Part shown: one piece after another, positions 1-6,858 of the stretch
Position numbering within the stretch: position 1 is the stretch's first letter
Layout of the letters: each line of letters starts with the position of its first letter
From: Comamonadaceae bacterium
GTDB lineage: Bacteria; Pseudomonadota; Gammaproteobacteria; Burkholderiales; Burkholderiaceae_C
DNA: 13,663 nt
Reading direction: 5' to 3'
Assembly: GCA_947454585.1 (NCBI GenBank)
Contig: CANGML010000022.1
Coordinates: 1-13,663, forward strand
Program-made: the position numbers and the translations under genes
Notes under the pieces: generated by a model
Databases searched by the model: none
What the model saw: only the letters and a program-made list of their open reading frames with translations
What the model was told of the DNA's origin: nothing

Positions 1-1
1 G

Positions 2-133
2 GCCGTCGAAAAACGTGGGGCTTGGGTTAAGTTGAAACTATCGCAACCGAACGGTCCGTTTATGAATGGCCCGTTCGTAGGATGGGTACAAGAGTCTCAA
101 ATTGAAATTGGTCCGTTTAGGAACTGCACCTAA
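2..133 (+). CDS. 3' end of an unidentified protein, possible SH3-like C-terminus (partial)
   Basis: An open frame runs in from the left edge for 43 codons and stops at TAA 131-133, followed directly by an in-frame TAG. The visible tail has a GAWVKLKL stretch and then GPFVGWVQESQIEI. The pattern of a strand with W and K followed by GWV and a short polar end resembles the last strands of bacterial SH3 (SH3b) domains, which often sit at the C-terminus of secreted or envelope proteins. That is only a pattern match on a short fragment, and no catalytic motif is visible. The frame has no other support, because the start and most of the gene lie outside the window. The next + strand gene is more than 500 bp away, and a minus-strand gene lies between them. 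I do not recognise the protein. Confidence 0.5.
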   Translation, partial: AVEKRGAWVKLKLSQPNGPFMNGPFVGWVQESQIEIGPFRNCT

Positions 134-181
134 TAGAGGGGCATGGGTGCTGCGTTGTCGGGATTGGTCGAGGGAATGACC

Positions 182-208
182 AAAAGCCTGATTGCATTTC
201 AATCAGGC
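182..208 (-). terminator. Rho-independent terminator for the minus-strand TPR gene
   Basis: A perfect 9-bp inverted repeat (GCCTGATTG at 186-194 and CAATCAGGC at 200-208) encloses a 5-base loop. Read on the minus strand, the hairpin is followed by TTTT (185-182). On the + strand it is followed by GGATATC with no T run. The polarity therefore fits the TPR gene that ends at 290 on the minus strand, about 80 bases upstream. The short T tract makes it a modest terminator. Confidence 0.6.
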
Positions 209-289
209 GGATATCTTTATGCGCGCAAAGTGTCTGGCGGCGTTTGGGCCACCACAGCTGCCGTTTGGCTTGGCTACAGCGTGGGTTGT

Positions 290-574
290 TTAGGCGGCTG
301 CGGTCGTATTTCCTGACAAATAGCGCGCATAGTTGTTGGTCAATTGGTCATAAGCATTGACGGCTTCATCCACCTTGTTGAGCTTTTGCAGCAACCAACC
401 GTAGTTGAACCAAGCAATATGCTTTTGTTCATCTCGGCCGTGTTGAAGCCACTGGCGGTACAAATTGGCGGCCTCTTCGTGTTTGCCTGAGACTTGCAGG
501 ATTTCCGCTGCTTGAATCAGCTCTTGCAGGCTGAGCGTTGTGGCTGTAGCACCTGAGTTGTAGAGGTTTGACAT
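290..574 (-). CDS. Small tetratricopeptide-repeat (TPR) protein
   Basis: This is a 94-residue protein with no signal peptide or membrane segment, so probably cytoplasmic. About residues 16-84 form amphipathic helix pairs of TPR type: a LSLQELIQAAEILQ helix, then a GKHEEAANLYRQWL repeat, then HIAWFNYGWLLQKLNKVDEAVNAYDQL with the usual G/Y/L/A spacing. The last 15 or so residues are low-complexity polar (SGNTTAAA). The ATG at 574-572 has a strong AGGAG about 7 bases upstream. From memory of the family, the region resembles the N-terminal TPR start of bacterial SPINDLY/O-GlcNAc-transferase-like proteins, but no glycosyltransferase domain follows. It could be a stand-alone adaptor or a shortened relic. 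It is transcribed divergently from bactofilin and appears monocistronic, with its own terminator. Confidence 0.75.
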   Translation of the reverse strand: MSNLYNSGATATTLSLQELIQAAEILQVSGKHEEAANLYRQWLQHGRDEQKHIAWFNYGWLLQKLNKVDEAVNAYDQLTNNYARYLSGNTTAAA

Positions 575-700
575 GGTTTTCTCCTAAAAAGCTTGTTTCC
601 AATGTCCATTGCAGGAAGCGTGCCAGTCGGTTATTTGACAGCCTGGCGGCAACTGGGTTGTTTGAGCTTAGGTATGATTGACACTTCTTAGGAGAAGAGC
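575..700. promoter_or_regulatory. Divergent intergenic region between the TPR gene and bactofilin
   Basis: This 126-bp region must hold promoters for both flanking genes. On the + strand, a TATGAT (673-678) is one mismatch from the sigma-70 -10 box, but it has no convincing -35 at 16-18 bp. A perfect TTGACA at 635-640 has no matching -10 at normal spacing. Both edges carry near-identical Shine-Dalgarno blocks facing outward (TTAGGAGAA before each ATG). No terminator or operator palindrome is evident. Confidence 0.35.
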
Positions 701-1030
701 ATGGCCGATATCAACCCCACCAACAACAACCTCGTGATCGGCGAGGGTGTCACTTTCAAAGGCTCTATCTCTACCCCGGGTAAGGCTGTGATCAATGGCA
801 ATGTGTCAGGCGAGTTAACGGCTGATGATTTGTTGATTGGCACCAAAGGCCAAGTGACCGGAACGGTTCGCGCGCGCGAAATTGATGTGCATGGCGAACT
901 GAACGAAGACATTGTCTGCAAAGAGCATTTGTTAATTCACAGCACTGGCAAAGTGTCTGGCACCTTGGAATACCACGAGTTGGAAATCCAACGCGGTGGC
1001 AAGTTCAAAGGCAATATGAACCAAAAATAA
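701..1030 (+). CDS. Bactofilin (polymer-forming cytoskeletal protein, DUF583)
   Basis: This 109-residue protein matches the bactofilin family in size and in its regularly spaced hydrophobic/glycine pattern. Short repeats such as VIGEGVTFKGSI, VINGNVSGEL, LLIGTKGQVTGTV, IDVHGELNEDI and LLIHSTGKVSGTLEY stack into the compact right-handed beta-helix that defines the fold. Bactofilins assemble without nucleotide into filaments or membrane-associated scaffolds that position cell-wall, stalk or polar machinery. The short N-terminal tail (MADINPTNNN) and short C-terminal tail (GNMNQK) are typical flexible ends. The ATG at 701 has AGGAGA 5 bases upstream. It lies 13 bp before azlC and may be co-transcribed with it. 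No M23 peptidase partner is adjacent, although the LytM-fold protein NlpD is encoded about 2.7 kb downstream. Confidence 0.92.
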   Translation: MADINPTNNNLVIGEGVTFKGSISTPGKAVINGNVSGELTADDLLIGTKGQVTGTVRAREIDVHGELNEDIVCKEHLLIHSTGKVSGTLEYHELEIQRGGKFKGNMNQK

Positions 1031-1043
1031 TCGGTTCTAAGGG

Positions 1044-1778
1044 GTGACACCGAATCGATTTGCCAATCGGCGTCAAGCCTTTTGGTCTGGCATCCGCGAT
1101 GCCTTGGGCGCCCCCGTCTTGGTCTTATTTGCAGGCATGATTGGCTTTGGCGCCATGGGGCGCACCCAAGGCTTCGATGCATGGATGACCGGCCTCACCA
1201 GTTTGCTGATGTTTGCCCTCCCAGGCCAAGTGGTGATGCTGGAGATGTTTATATCTGGTTCCTCATTGCTGGCGATTGGCTTTGCCGTCACATTAACCTC
1301 CACGCGCTTTGTCACCATGGTGGTGACTTTATTTCCGCAATTTCATCGCCGTGATCGCAACCCTTGGCTCTACCTATGGGTACATATGTTGGCAATGACG
1401 GCTTGGGCGGTGTCCATGCGCGAATTTCCGACGATGGCGCCTAAGCATCGGTTGAACTACTTCATCGGTTTGGCGTTGCCCTGTTGGATCATTGCGCCCC
1501 TAGGCACCGTACTGGGGTATTTTGTGGCGGGCTGGGTTCCTCCCGCCGTGACACTGGGTTTGGTGTTCATCAACCCCTTGTTTTTTTTACTCACCTTCAC
1601 GGATGTGAAACCATGGGCCAACCGCATGGCGATTGGCTTGGGATGTATCTTGGGGCCGGTCTTTTTTATGTGGGACGCCGACAGCAGCTTGCTTGCTACG
1701 GGCTTGGTGGCTGGGACATTGGCTTACGTGATTGACCGGTCTTGGCTGCGACCTCAATCCTTCGAGGTGAAGCCTTGA
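1044..1778 (+). CDS. azlC: AzlC-family branched-chain amino acid exporter, large subunit
   Basis: This 244-residue integral membrane protein has the expected size for AzlC/YgaZ permeases, which pair with a small AzlD/YgaH subunit to export branched-chain amino acids such as valine or leucine analogues. The N-terminal block (FWSGIRDALGAPVLVLFAGMIGFG, 12-35) and the following FALPGQVVMLEMF (about 57-69) with STRFVTMVVTLFP match the family's conserved opening. About seven hydrophobic segments follow. It starts with GTG at 1044, preceded by AAGGGG. No ATG gives a full-length product in this frame. The stop overlaps the TTG start of azlD by 3 bp, which implies translational coupling. Substrate specificity cannot be read from the sequence. 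Confidence 0.9.
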   Translation: MTPNRFANRRQAFWSGIRDALGAPVLVLFAGMIGFGAMGRTQGFDAWMTGLTSLLMFALPGQVVMLEMFISGSSLLAIGFAVTLTSTRFVTMVVTLFPQFHRRDRNPWLYLWVHMLAMTAWAVSMREFPTMAPKHRLNYFIGLALPCWIIAPLGTVLGYFVAGWVPPAVTLGLVFINPLFFLLTFTDVKPWANRMAIGLGCILGPVFFMWDADSSLLATGLVAGTLAYVIDRSWLRPQSFEVKP

Positions 1779-2125
1779 CCGCGGACATGCAAGGGTGGGG
1801 CGTTTGGCTCGCGCTCACGTCTGCCTGCGTAGGGACCTATGTTTGTCGAGCCGTCGGCGTCAAACTGTCGGGGCATATCAACCAAAACAGTGAAATTTTT
1901 CGTTGGCTTTCGGCGGTCACCTACGCCATGGTGGCCGCACTGACGGTGCGCATGATTGTGTTGCCGCTGGGCTTGTTGGCCACTGTGCCTCTGCTGCTTC
2001 GTCTTTTGATTTGTGGCTTGAGCCTGGCTGTGATGGTGTCTAGCCCACAGCGCAGATTAGGGCCTGCTTTGCTCACGGGAACCTTGTCGATGTTGCTCTA
2101 TGGTGTAGTTCAGGCAGCGCCTTGA
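1775..2125 (+). CDS. azlD: AzlD-family branched-chain amino acid exporter, small subunit
   Basis: This 116-residue, highly hydrophobic protein has about four predicted membrane segments (near residues 7-24, 40-62, 65-85 and 92-112), as expected of AzlD/YgaH, the partner of AzlC. The conserved TYVCRAVG region corresponds to the family's T(Y/F)xxR motif, and the small size and position directly after azlC support the call. I place the start at TTG 1775: GAGG at 1764-1767 is 7 bases upstream, and the TTGA overlap with the azlC stop is a standard coupling arrangement. The next ATG, at 1787, would leave the Shine-Dalgarno too far away. The upstream TTG at 1742 lies inside azlC and has no ribosome site. 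Confidence 0.85.
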   Translation: MTADMQGWGVWLALTSACVGTYVCRAVGVKLSGHINQNSEIFRWLSAVTYAMVAALTVRMIVLPLGLLATVPLLLRLLICGLSLAVMVSSPQRRLGPALLTGTLSMLLYGVVQAAP

Positions 2126-2127
2126 GG

Positions 2128-2157
2128 ATGAACTGCCCCGAGGCTGGAACCTACAAT
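2128..2157 (+). promoter_or_regulatory. Candidate sigma-70 promoter before surE
   Basis: TACAAT at 2152-2157 is one mismatch from TATAAT and lies 22 bases before the surE ATG. At 17-18 bp spacing the -35 region (around 2128-2134) is weak, about 3 of 6 matches. The 54-bp gap between azlD and surE is the largest in this gene run, so an internal start here is plausible but unproven. Confidence 0.35.
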
Positions 2158-2179
2158 GCGTGGGTAACACAAAGGCATC

Positions 2180-2938
2180 ATGAATATTCTGATTTCTAAC
2201 GACGACGGCTTTCAAGCGCCCGGCATCGTGGCGCTGTTCGAGGCACTCAAAGACTTGGGGCGTGTCGAAGTGGTCGCGCCAGAGCACAACAACAGCGCCA
2301 AATCGAACGCGCTGACGCTCCATTCACCCTTGTATGTGCACCAAGCCAGCAATGGTTTTCGTTATGTCAATGGCACCCCCGCAGATTGCGTGCACATCGC
2401 GTTGACGGGTTTGTTGGACTACAAGCCAGACTTGGTGGTTTCGGGTATCAACAACGGTGCCAATATGGGCGATGACACGATTTACTCGGGCACCGTCGGG
2501 GCTGCGATGGAGGGGTATTTGTTTGGTGTTCCTGCCATCGCTTTTTCTCAAGTTGAAAAGGGCTGGGCGCATATTGATGCGGCGGCGGCCAAAGCGCGTG
2601 AACTGGTTCAGCAGCTGGTGGCCCAAGGGCAATTGGGCGGCCATCCTTGGCTTTTGAATGTCAACATCCCGAACCAAACCCTCGAAAAAATCAAACCTTC
2701 ACGCGTGACGCGATTAGGCCGTCGTCATTCGGCGGAGCGGGTGATCACGCAAACCAGCCCGCGGGGTGACACCATGTACTGGATTGGCAGTGCAGGCGCT
2801 GCCAAAGATGACAGCGACGGCACCGATTTTCATGCCACCTTTGAAGGGCACCTTTCGGTGACCCCCTTGCAGGTGGATCTCACTGAACATGCGAGCTTGA
2901 CGGCTTGGGGGCAACGCTTGGTCAAGGCCGCGGCATGA
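2180..2938 (+). CDS. surE: 5'/3'-nucleotidase SurE (survival protein E)
   Basis: This 252-residue metal-dependent phosphatase removes phosphate from nucleoside 5'- and 3'-monophosphates and short polyphosphates in the cytoplasm. The metal-binding set is complete: the [10 protein letters not shown] start gives D8 and D9, S39 lies in PEHNNSA, and N91 follows SGI. These are the positions known in E. coli SurE. The NGTPADC block (64-70) and [20 protein letters not shown] (about 93-112) are also family hallmarks. AAAGG sits just before the ATG. The stop overlaps the pcm start (ATGA), so the two are translationally coupled, as in the conserved surE-pcm-nlpD stationary-phase cluster. Length is normal. 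Confidence 0.97.
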   Translation: MNILISNDDGFQAPGIVALFEALKDLGRVEVVAPEHNNSAKSNALTLHSPLYVHQASNGFRYVNGTPADCVHIALTGLLDYKPDLVVSGINNGANMGDDTIYSGTVGAAMEGYLFGVPAIAFSQVEKGWAHIDAAAAKARELVQQLVAQGQLGGHPWLLNVNIPNQTLEKIKPSRVTRLGRRHSAERVITQTSPRGDTMYWIGSAGAAKDDSDGTDFHATFEGHLSVTPLQVDLTEHASLTAWGQRLVKAAA

Positions 2939-3738
2939 AGCAACGTCCGAGTTTTCCAGCCCGGTTGGACTCAGGTAAGACGCAGGCTGTCCCTAAGACA
3001 TTGTTAGGCGCGACTCGCGTGCTCACGCCGCAATCACCAGCGCGCGCCAAGCCTGTCGCTATGACGAGTCCAACGGGGGTGGGTTTGGAGTCCTCCACAA
3101 TTCGCGCCCGTATGGTCAAGAAATTGATGGACCAAGGTGTTGATGACGCCTGGGTGCTGGACGCCATGGGCCGTGTGGAGCGCCACCGTTTTGTGGACAG
3201 TGCCTTGGTGAATCAAGCCTATGAAGACACGAGTTTGCCGATAGGCTTGGGGCAAACCATATCTAAACCCAATGTGGTGGCCCGCATGATTGCCTTGCTG
3301 CGTGCCGCACCAGGTTTAAAAGGTGAGGCCATGATGGGTCGTGTCTTAGAAATCGGAACGGGCTGCGGCTATCAAGCCGCCGTTTTGTCGTGCTTAGCCC
3401 GCGAGGTCTACAGCATTGAACGTTTGCGTGGGTTACACGACAAAGCGCGTGAAAACCTGCGCCCCCTTCGACTGGCCAATGTGCATCTGATTTTTGGTGA
3501 TGGCATGTTGGGTTACCCGCAGGGTGCACCTTATAGCGCGATCATTTCTGCGGCGGGGGGCGAGCACGTGCCCCAAGCGTGGGTGGATCAATTGGCCATG
3601 GGCGGACGTTTGGTCGCTCCGACCCAAACCGCCAGTGGTCAGCAAGCGTTGGTGGTGATTGACAAAACGCCGCAGGGTTTAGAGAAAACCTTACTCGAGG
3701 CCGTGAACTTTGTGCCTCTAAAATCAGGGATTGCTTGA
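2935..3738 (+). CDS. pcm: Protein-L-isoaspartate O-methyltransferase
   Basis: This 267-residue enzyme uses S-adenosylmethionine to methylate abnormal L-isoaspartyl residues and so starts repair of aged proteins. SAM motif I is [16 protein letters not shown] (137-152), preceded by the family's [12 protein letters not shown] substrate-loop motif (101-112). [22 protein letters not shown] (188-208) follows as motif II, and the end reads FVPLKSGIA. The core begins near residue 54. The first ~50 residues are a proline- and alanine-rich, probably disordered extension that the ~210-residue E. coli enzyme lacks. ATG 2935 overlaps the surE stop (ATGA). An upstream in-frame candidate at 2905 would lie inside surE. 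A shorter product from ATG 3061 (residue 43) is possible but has no good ribosome site. Confidence 0.93.
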   Translation: MKQRPSFPARLDSGKTQAVPKTLLGATRVLTPQSPARAKPVAMTSPTGVGLESSTIRARMVKKLMDQGVDDAWVLDAMGRVERHRFVDSALVNQAYEDTSLPIGLGQTISKPNVVARMIALLRAAPGLKGEAMMGRVLEIGTGCGYQAAVLSCLAREVYSIERLRGLHDKARENLRPLRLANVHLIFGDGMLGYPQGAPYSAIISAAGGEHVPQAWVDQLAMGGRLVAPTQTASGQQALVVIDKTPQGLEKTLLEAVNFVPLKSGIA

Positions 3739-3754
3739 TGACGGAGATGGAACA

Positions 3755-4555
3755 ATGTCGCGTGCCGGAATGTGGAGTTTTGCTGCCCTTGTGATAGCGC
3801 TTGCGCTGTCGGGCTGTGCAAACAAAGGCCGCTTGGCGCCGGTAGAAGATCATTCGGGCGGTAGCAACAAGTCAACACCGCGCCCCATAACCCCCAGCGC
3901 TGAGAATGCCGGTAAGCCCGGTTACTACACGGTCAAGCCTGGCGACACCTTGATTCGCATTGGTATGGACAACGGGCAGAGCTGGCGCGACATCCTGCGC
4001 TGGAATAAGTTGGACAACCCCAACCTGATCGAGACGGGCCAAGTGTTGCGTGTCGCGCCGCCTCAGCCAGATACCGTGGCGCGTCCTGCAACACCTGTGG
4101 CTTCATCACCTGCTGTGGTTGCCTCAGCGCCCAAGCCTGCTTCAGTTCAACCTGCCACCTCTGGCGCGACAGCGGATGCGGCAGAAGAGGCCCTCAGTTT
4201 CCAGTGGCCTGTGCGCGGCAATGTGATTGCTGGCTTTGATGAGTCAAAGAACAAGGGAATAGATATTGGTGGCAAAGCCGGTGACCCTGTCGTGGCTGCG
4301 GCGGATGGCCGCGTGGTTTATGCGGGTGCTGGCTTGCGCGGTTATGGCAACTTGATTATTTTGAAACACAACAATACCTATTTGACCGCTTACGCGCACA
4401 ACCAAACTTTGTTGGTCAAAGAAGACCAAGTCATCAAACGTGGCCAAAAGATCGCCGAGATGGGTAGCAGTGATGCGGACCAAGTGAAACTGCATTTTGA
4501 AGTACGCCGTCAAGGCAAGCCGGTGGATCCTGCTAAATATTTATCGGCGAACTGA
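3755..4555 (+). CDS. nlpD: NlpD-like murein hydrolase activator lipoprotein (LysM + degenerate LytM/M23)
   Basis: This 266-residue outer-membrane-type lipoprotein has an N-terminal hydrophobic stretch (7-18) leading to lipobox LSGC with acylated Cys21. A LysM peptidoglycan-binding domain follows (about 57-100, [10 protein letters not shown]), then a Pro/Ala-rich linker (101-147) and an M23/LytM fold (148-262). The peptidase site is degenerate: N166 replaces the first zinc-ligand His of HxxxD and K245 replaces the first His of HxH, although D170, H215 and H247 remain. Loss of zinc ligands is typical of NlpD/EnvC-type activators that switch on amidases (AmiC in E. coli) rather than cut the wall themselves. 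The ATG at 3755 has GGAG at 3743-3746. The gene follows pcm after 16 bp. rpoS, its usual downstream neighbour, is missing. Confidence 0.92.
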   Translation: MSRAGMWSFAALVIALALSGCANKGRLAPVEDHSGGSNKSTPRPITPSAENAGKPGYYTVKPGDTLIRIGMDNGQSWRDILRWNKLDNPNLIETGQVLRVAPPQPDTVARPATPVASSPAVVASAPKPASVQPATSGATADAAEEALSFQWPVRGNVIAGFDESKNKGIDIGGKAGDPVVAAADGRVVYAGAGLRGYGNLIILKHNNTYLTAYAHNQTLLVKEDQVIKRGQKIAEMGSSDADQVKLHFEVRRQGKPVDPAKYLSAN

Positions 4556-5970
4556 TGACTGAGATTGCGACAGACAAGAAATGGCCCGACAACACGCTGA
4601 CCATTGAGTCTATGGACTTGGAGGCACAGGGCGTGGCGCATCGTCCTGATGGCAAGGTGGTGTTTGTTGATGGCGCTTTGCCCTTTGAAGTGGTCCGCGC
4701 CAATGTGCATCGTAAAAAAGACAACTGGGAAAAAGCATCTTTGCTTGAGGTGCTGCGTGAGTCGTCGCAACGTGTGACACCTGGCTGTCCGCACTTTGGT
4801 TTGCACGCTGGTGCCTGCGGGGGTTGCAAGATGCAGCACTTGGATGCGTCTGCGCAAATGGCCGTCAAACAAAGAGCCCTAGAAGACAACCTCTGGCATT
4901 TGGGTAAGGTCAAGCCTGACACCGTGTTGCGCCCCATCCAAGGACCTGCGTGGGGCTATCGTTACCGCGCACGCTTATCGGTGCGTTATGTGGTTAAGAA
5001 AGGCGAAGTGCTGGTGGGTTTTCACGAACGTAAGAGCCGTTATGTGGCTGACATGCGCCGGTGCCCGATTTTGCCGCCCCACGTTGATGCGATGCTCATG
5101 CCCTTGCGTGAACTGATCGGCGGCATGGAGGCCAGAGAAACTTTGCCCCAGATTGAGCTCGCGTGCGGCGACCAGGTGACGGCTTTGGTGCTGCGCCACA
5201 TGGCGCCTTTGAGTCAGAAAGACATGGCCGCTCTGCGCACGTTTGCTGAAAAGCACCAGGTGCAATGGTGGTTGCAATCTAAAGGGCCAGACACGGTTTG
5301 CCTGATGGACGGGGCATTGGGTGAACCCCTGTCCTATGAGTTGCCCGAATTTGGCATCTCCATGCCTTTCAAGCCCACGGATTTCACCCAGGTGAATCCA
5401 CACATCAACCGCGTGCTGGTGACCCGTGCTTTGCGCTTGTTAGATGTACAACCCGATGAGCGCGTCATTGACTGGTTTTGTGGCTTGGGCAACTTCACTT
5501 TGCCCTTAGCCACTCAGGCGCGCGAGGTGCTGGGCGTTGAGGGTAGCGAGGCTTTGGTGGTGCGTTCTGGCGAAAACTATGTGTTCAACCAAGCCAAGCG
5601 CGAGCACCCCTTGGCCCCCACCCGTTTTGTGGCGCGGAACCTGTTTGAAATGACGCCTGAGTTGTTGCGCCAAGACGGCGCGGCAGACAAATGGTTGGTA
5701 GATCCGCCGCGGGAGGGGGCTTTTTCGCTGGTGCAAGCCTTGGCCGAGTTGCACCAACAGCCAGAACTGCGCCAGGGTTGGACGCCGCCTCAGCGCTTGG
5801 TCTATGTGAGCTGCAACCCATCGACCCTGGCGCGGGATGCCGGTGTATTGGTCAATGCTGCGGGCTATCGCCTGTCGTTTGCAGGTGCGGTCAACATGTT
5901 TCCGCACACCGCTCACGTTGAGAGCATGGCAGTGTTTGATTTGGCCTCAGACGAAAAAAAGGGACCGTGA
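4555..5970 (+). CDS. rlmD: 23S rRNA (uracil-1939-C5)-methyltransferase RlmD (RumA)
   Basis: This 471-residue SAM-dependent RNA methyltransferase makes m5U1939 in 23S rRNA. An N-terminal TRAM-like RNA-binding region (about 10-70) precedes a [4Fe-4S] cysteine set (C78, C88 and C91 in [14 protein letters not shown], with C170 in RRCPIL). The central SAM site is [16 protein letters not shown] (304-319), followed by the DPPR motif (383-386). The nucleophile is C420 in [11 protein letters not shown] and the general base is probably E456 in HVESMA. The TRAM domain plus the cluster point to RlmD rather than TrmA or RlmC. The ATG overlaps the nlpD stop by 1 bp, so translation is coupled. The final codons also form the 5' arm of the terminator that follows. 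Confidence 0.94.
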   Translation: MTEIATDKKWPDNTLTIESMDLEAQGVAHRPDGKVVFVDGALPFEVVRANVHRKKDNWEKASLLEVLRESSQRVTPGCPHFGLHAGACGGCKMQHLDASAQMAVKQRALEDNLWHLGKVKPDTVLRPIQGPAWGYRYRARLSVRYVVKKGEVLVGFHERKSRYVADMRRCPILPPHVDAMLMPLRELIGGMEARETLPQIELACGDQVTALVLRHMAPLSQKDMAALRTFAEKHQVQWWLQSKGPDTVCLMDGALGEPLSYELPEFGISMPFKPTDFTQVNPHINRVLVTRALRLLDVQPDERVIDWFCGLGNFTLPLATQAREVLGVEGSEALVVRSGENYVFNQAKREHPLAPTRFVARNLFEMTPELLRQDGAADKWLVDPPREGAFSLVQALAELHQQPELRQGWTPPQRLVYVSCNPSTLARDAGVLVNAAGYRLSFAGAVNMFPHTAHVESMAVFDLASDEKKGP

Positions 5971-5982
5971 GGTCCCTTTTTT
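5954..5982. terminator. Bidirectional Rho-independent terminator between rlmD and the YccA-family gene
   Basis: A7 (5954-5960), GGGACC (5961-5966), the GTGA loop (5967-5970) and GGTCCC (5971-5976) are followed by T6 (5977-5982). The GC stem can extend through A-T pairs. The structure reads as a terminator in both directions, with T runs on the + strand after rlmD and on the minus strand after the convergent gene that stops at 6002. The loop contains the rlmD TGA stop. Confidence 0.92.
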
Positions 5983-6001
5983 GGATTGGGCTTGGCAACG
6001 C

Positions 6002-6688
6002 TTAATCGCGTTCACCGCCAAAGATGCCCAGCAGAGCGAGCAGACTTTGGAAGACGTTGATGATGTCTAAGTACAACGTCAGCGTGGCGCTGATGTAGTT
6101 GGTTTCACCGCCGTCCATCACTTGCTTCAAGTCATACAACATGAAGGCACTGAAGATCGCCATGGACAACATGGAAATCACCATCATGCCGGCCGATGAG
6201 CCAACGAATACGTTGATGATGCTCCCCACCATCAACACCACGGCGCCGACCATGAGCCATTTGCCCATGCCAGACAAGTCACGCTTGATGACGGTGGCCA
6301 AGCTGGCCATCACAAAGAAGACGCCTGCGGTACCTGCAAAGGCAGTCATCACCAGTTCGGCACCATTCTTAAAGCCCAAGACCATGGCAATCATGCGTGA
6401 GAGCATGAGGCCCATAAAAAAGGTGAAGCCCAAGAGCACATAAACGCCAGTAGCGCTTTCCTTGGTGCGTTCGATGGCGTAGATGAAGCCGAAGGCGCCA
6501 GCCAGCATCAAAATCATGCCCATCACGCCTGACATAGCGGCGCTGATCCCGGTGGAAACACCAACCCATGCGCCTAAGACTGTTGGCAACATGCTGACAG
6601 CAAGCAGCCAATAGGTATTGCGAACCACGCGGTTGCGTTCTTCTGCGGGCAGGACGTAATAGTCAACAGTTTGAATGTTTTCATTCAT
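6002..6688 (-). CDS. Bax inhibitor-1/YccA (TMBIM) family membrane protein
   Basis: This 228-residue inner-membrane protein has seven hydrophobic segments spread from about residue 25 to the C-terminus, the standard architecture and length of the BI-1/YccA family. The family's signature late region is present (MLSMAIFSAFMLYDLKQVM and LTLYLDIINVFQSLLALLGI). D186 and D208 lie in the last two helices and match in context the paired aspartates that form the pH-sensing, calcium-leak gate in Bacillus YetJ. Relatives in E. coli (YccA, YbhL) modulate FtsH or membrane stress, so the physiological role here is open. The ATG at 6688-6686 has GGAGAAG about 9 bases upstream. The gene is single, converges with rlmD through the shared terminator, and diverges from the GlcG-like gene. 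Confidence 0.93.
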   Translation of the reverse strand: MNENIQTVDYYVLPAEERNRVVRNTYWLLAVSMLPTVLGAWVGVSTGISAAMSGVMGMILMLAGAFGFIYAIERTKESATGVYVLLGFTFFMGLMLSRMIAMVLGFKNGAELVMTAFAGTAGVFFVMASLATVIKRDLSGMGKWLMVGAVVLMVGSIINVFVGSSAGMMVISMLSMAIFSAFMLYDLKQVMDGGETNYISATLTLYLDIINVFQSLLALLGIFGGERD

Positions 6689-6858
6689 GGTGAGCTTCTC
6701 CAGATAAAACCTGATGATTCAGGTGGGGTGTATTCTAAAGGTTTCAAGTGCGCTGGATCTATGGCTTACTTTTTTTGAGGTTTCTTTTGCTTTGGAGCGA
6801 AAAATGAGTCTTGGGCAGACGCTATGCTTGGTGTTTTGTCATTCCTGATTTACTTTTC
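6689..6858. promoter_or_regulatory. Divergent intergenic region upstream of the YccA-family and GlcG-like genes
   Basis: This 170-bp region is relatively AT-rich. On the minus strand, TAGAAT (6737-6732) is one mismatch from a -10 box and would start YccA-family transcripts about 40 bases before the ATG, but its -35 is weak. On the + strand, TATGCT (6823-6828) is a possible -10 with no good -35. The region also holds a 14-codon ORF (6804-6848), listed separately. No strong operator palindrome is seen. Confidence 0.3.
6804..6848 (+). CDS. Possible 14-residue upstream ORF (leader peptide) before the GlcG-like gene
   Basis: ATG 6804 is preceded by GGAG (6794-6797) at 6-base spacing, one of the better ribosome sites in the region. 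The frame encodes MSLGQTLCLVFCHS and stops at TGA 6846-6848, 10 bases before the GlcG-like ATG at 6859. The downstream gene itself has no visible Shine-Dalgarno, so coupled re-initiation is conceivable. Chance is a real alternative, because the peptide is very short and has no recognisable attenuation pattern. Confidence 0.3.
   Translation: MSLGQTLCLVFCHS

Noticed and set aside
143..316. A 57-codon + strand ORF (MGAALSGLVEGM...) between the partial first gene and the TPR gene
   Set aside because: It runs straight through the 186-208 terminator hairpin, overlaps the 3' end of the minus-strand TPR gene, has only a weak ribosome site (GAGGGG at 137-142, directly abutting the ATG), and resembles no family I know.
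635..640. A perfect TTGACA before bactofilin
   Set aside because: At 17 bp spacing the next hexamer is TTGTTT, a poor -10, and the good TATGAT lies 32 bases away, so it is not a usable promoter pair as it stands.
4975..5403. A 142-codon minus-strand ORF inside rlmD
   Set aside because: It is a shadow of a clearly conserved gene; the His/Gln/Arg-rich translation is typical of antisense frames in GC-rich DNA.
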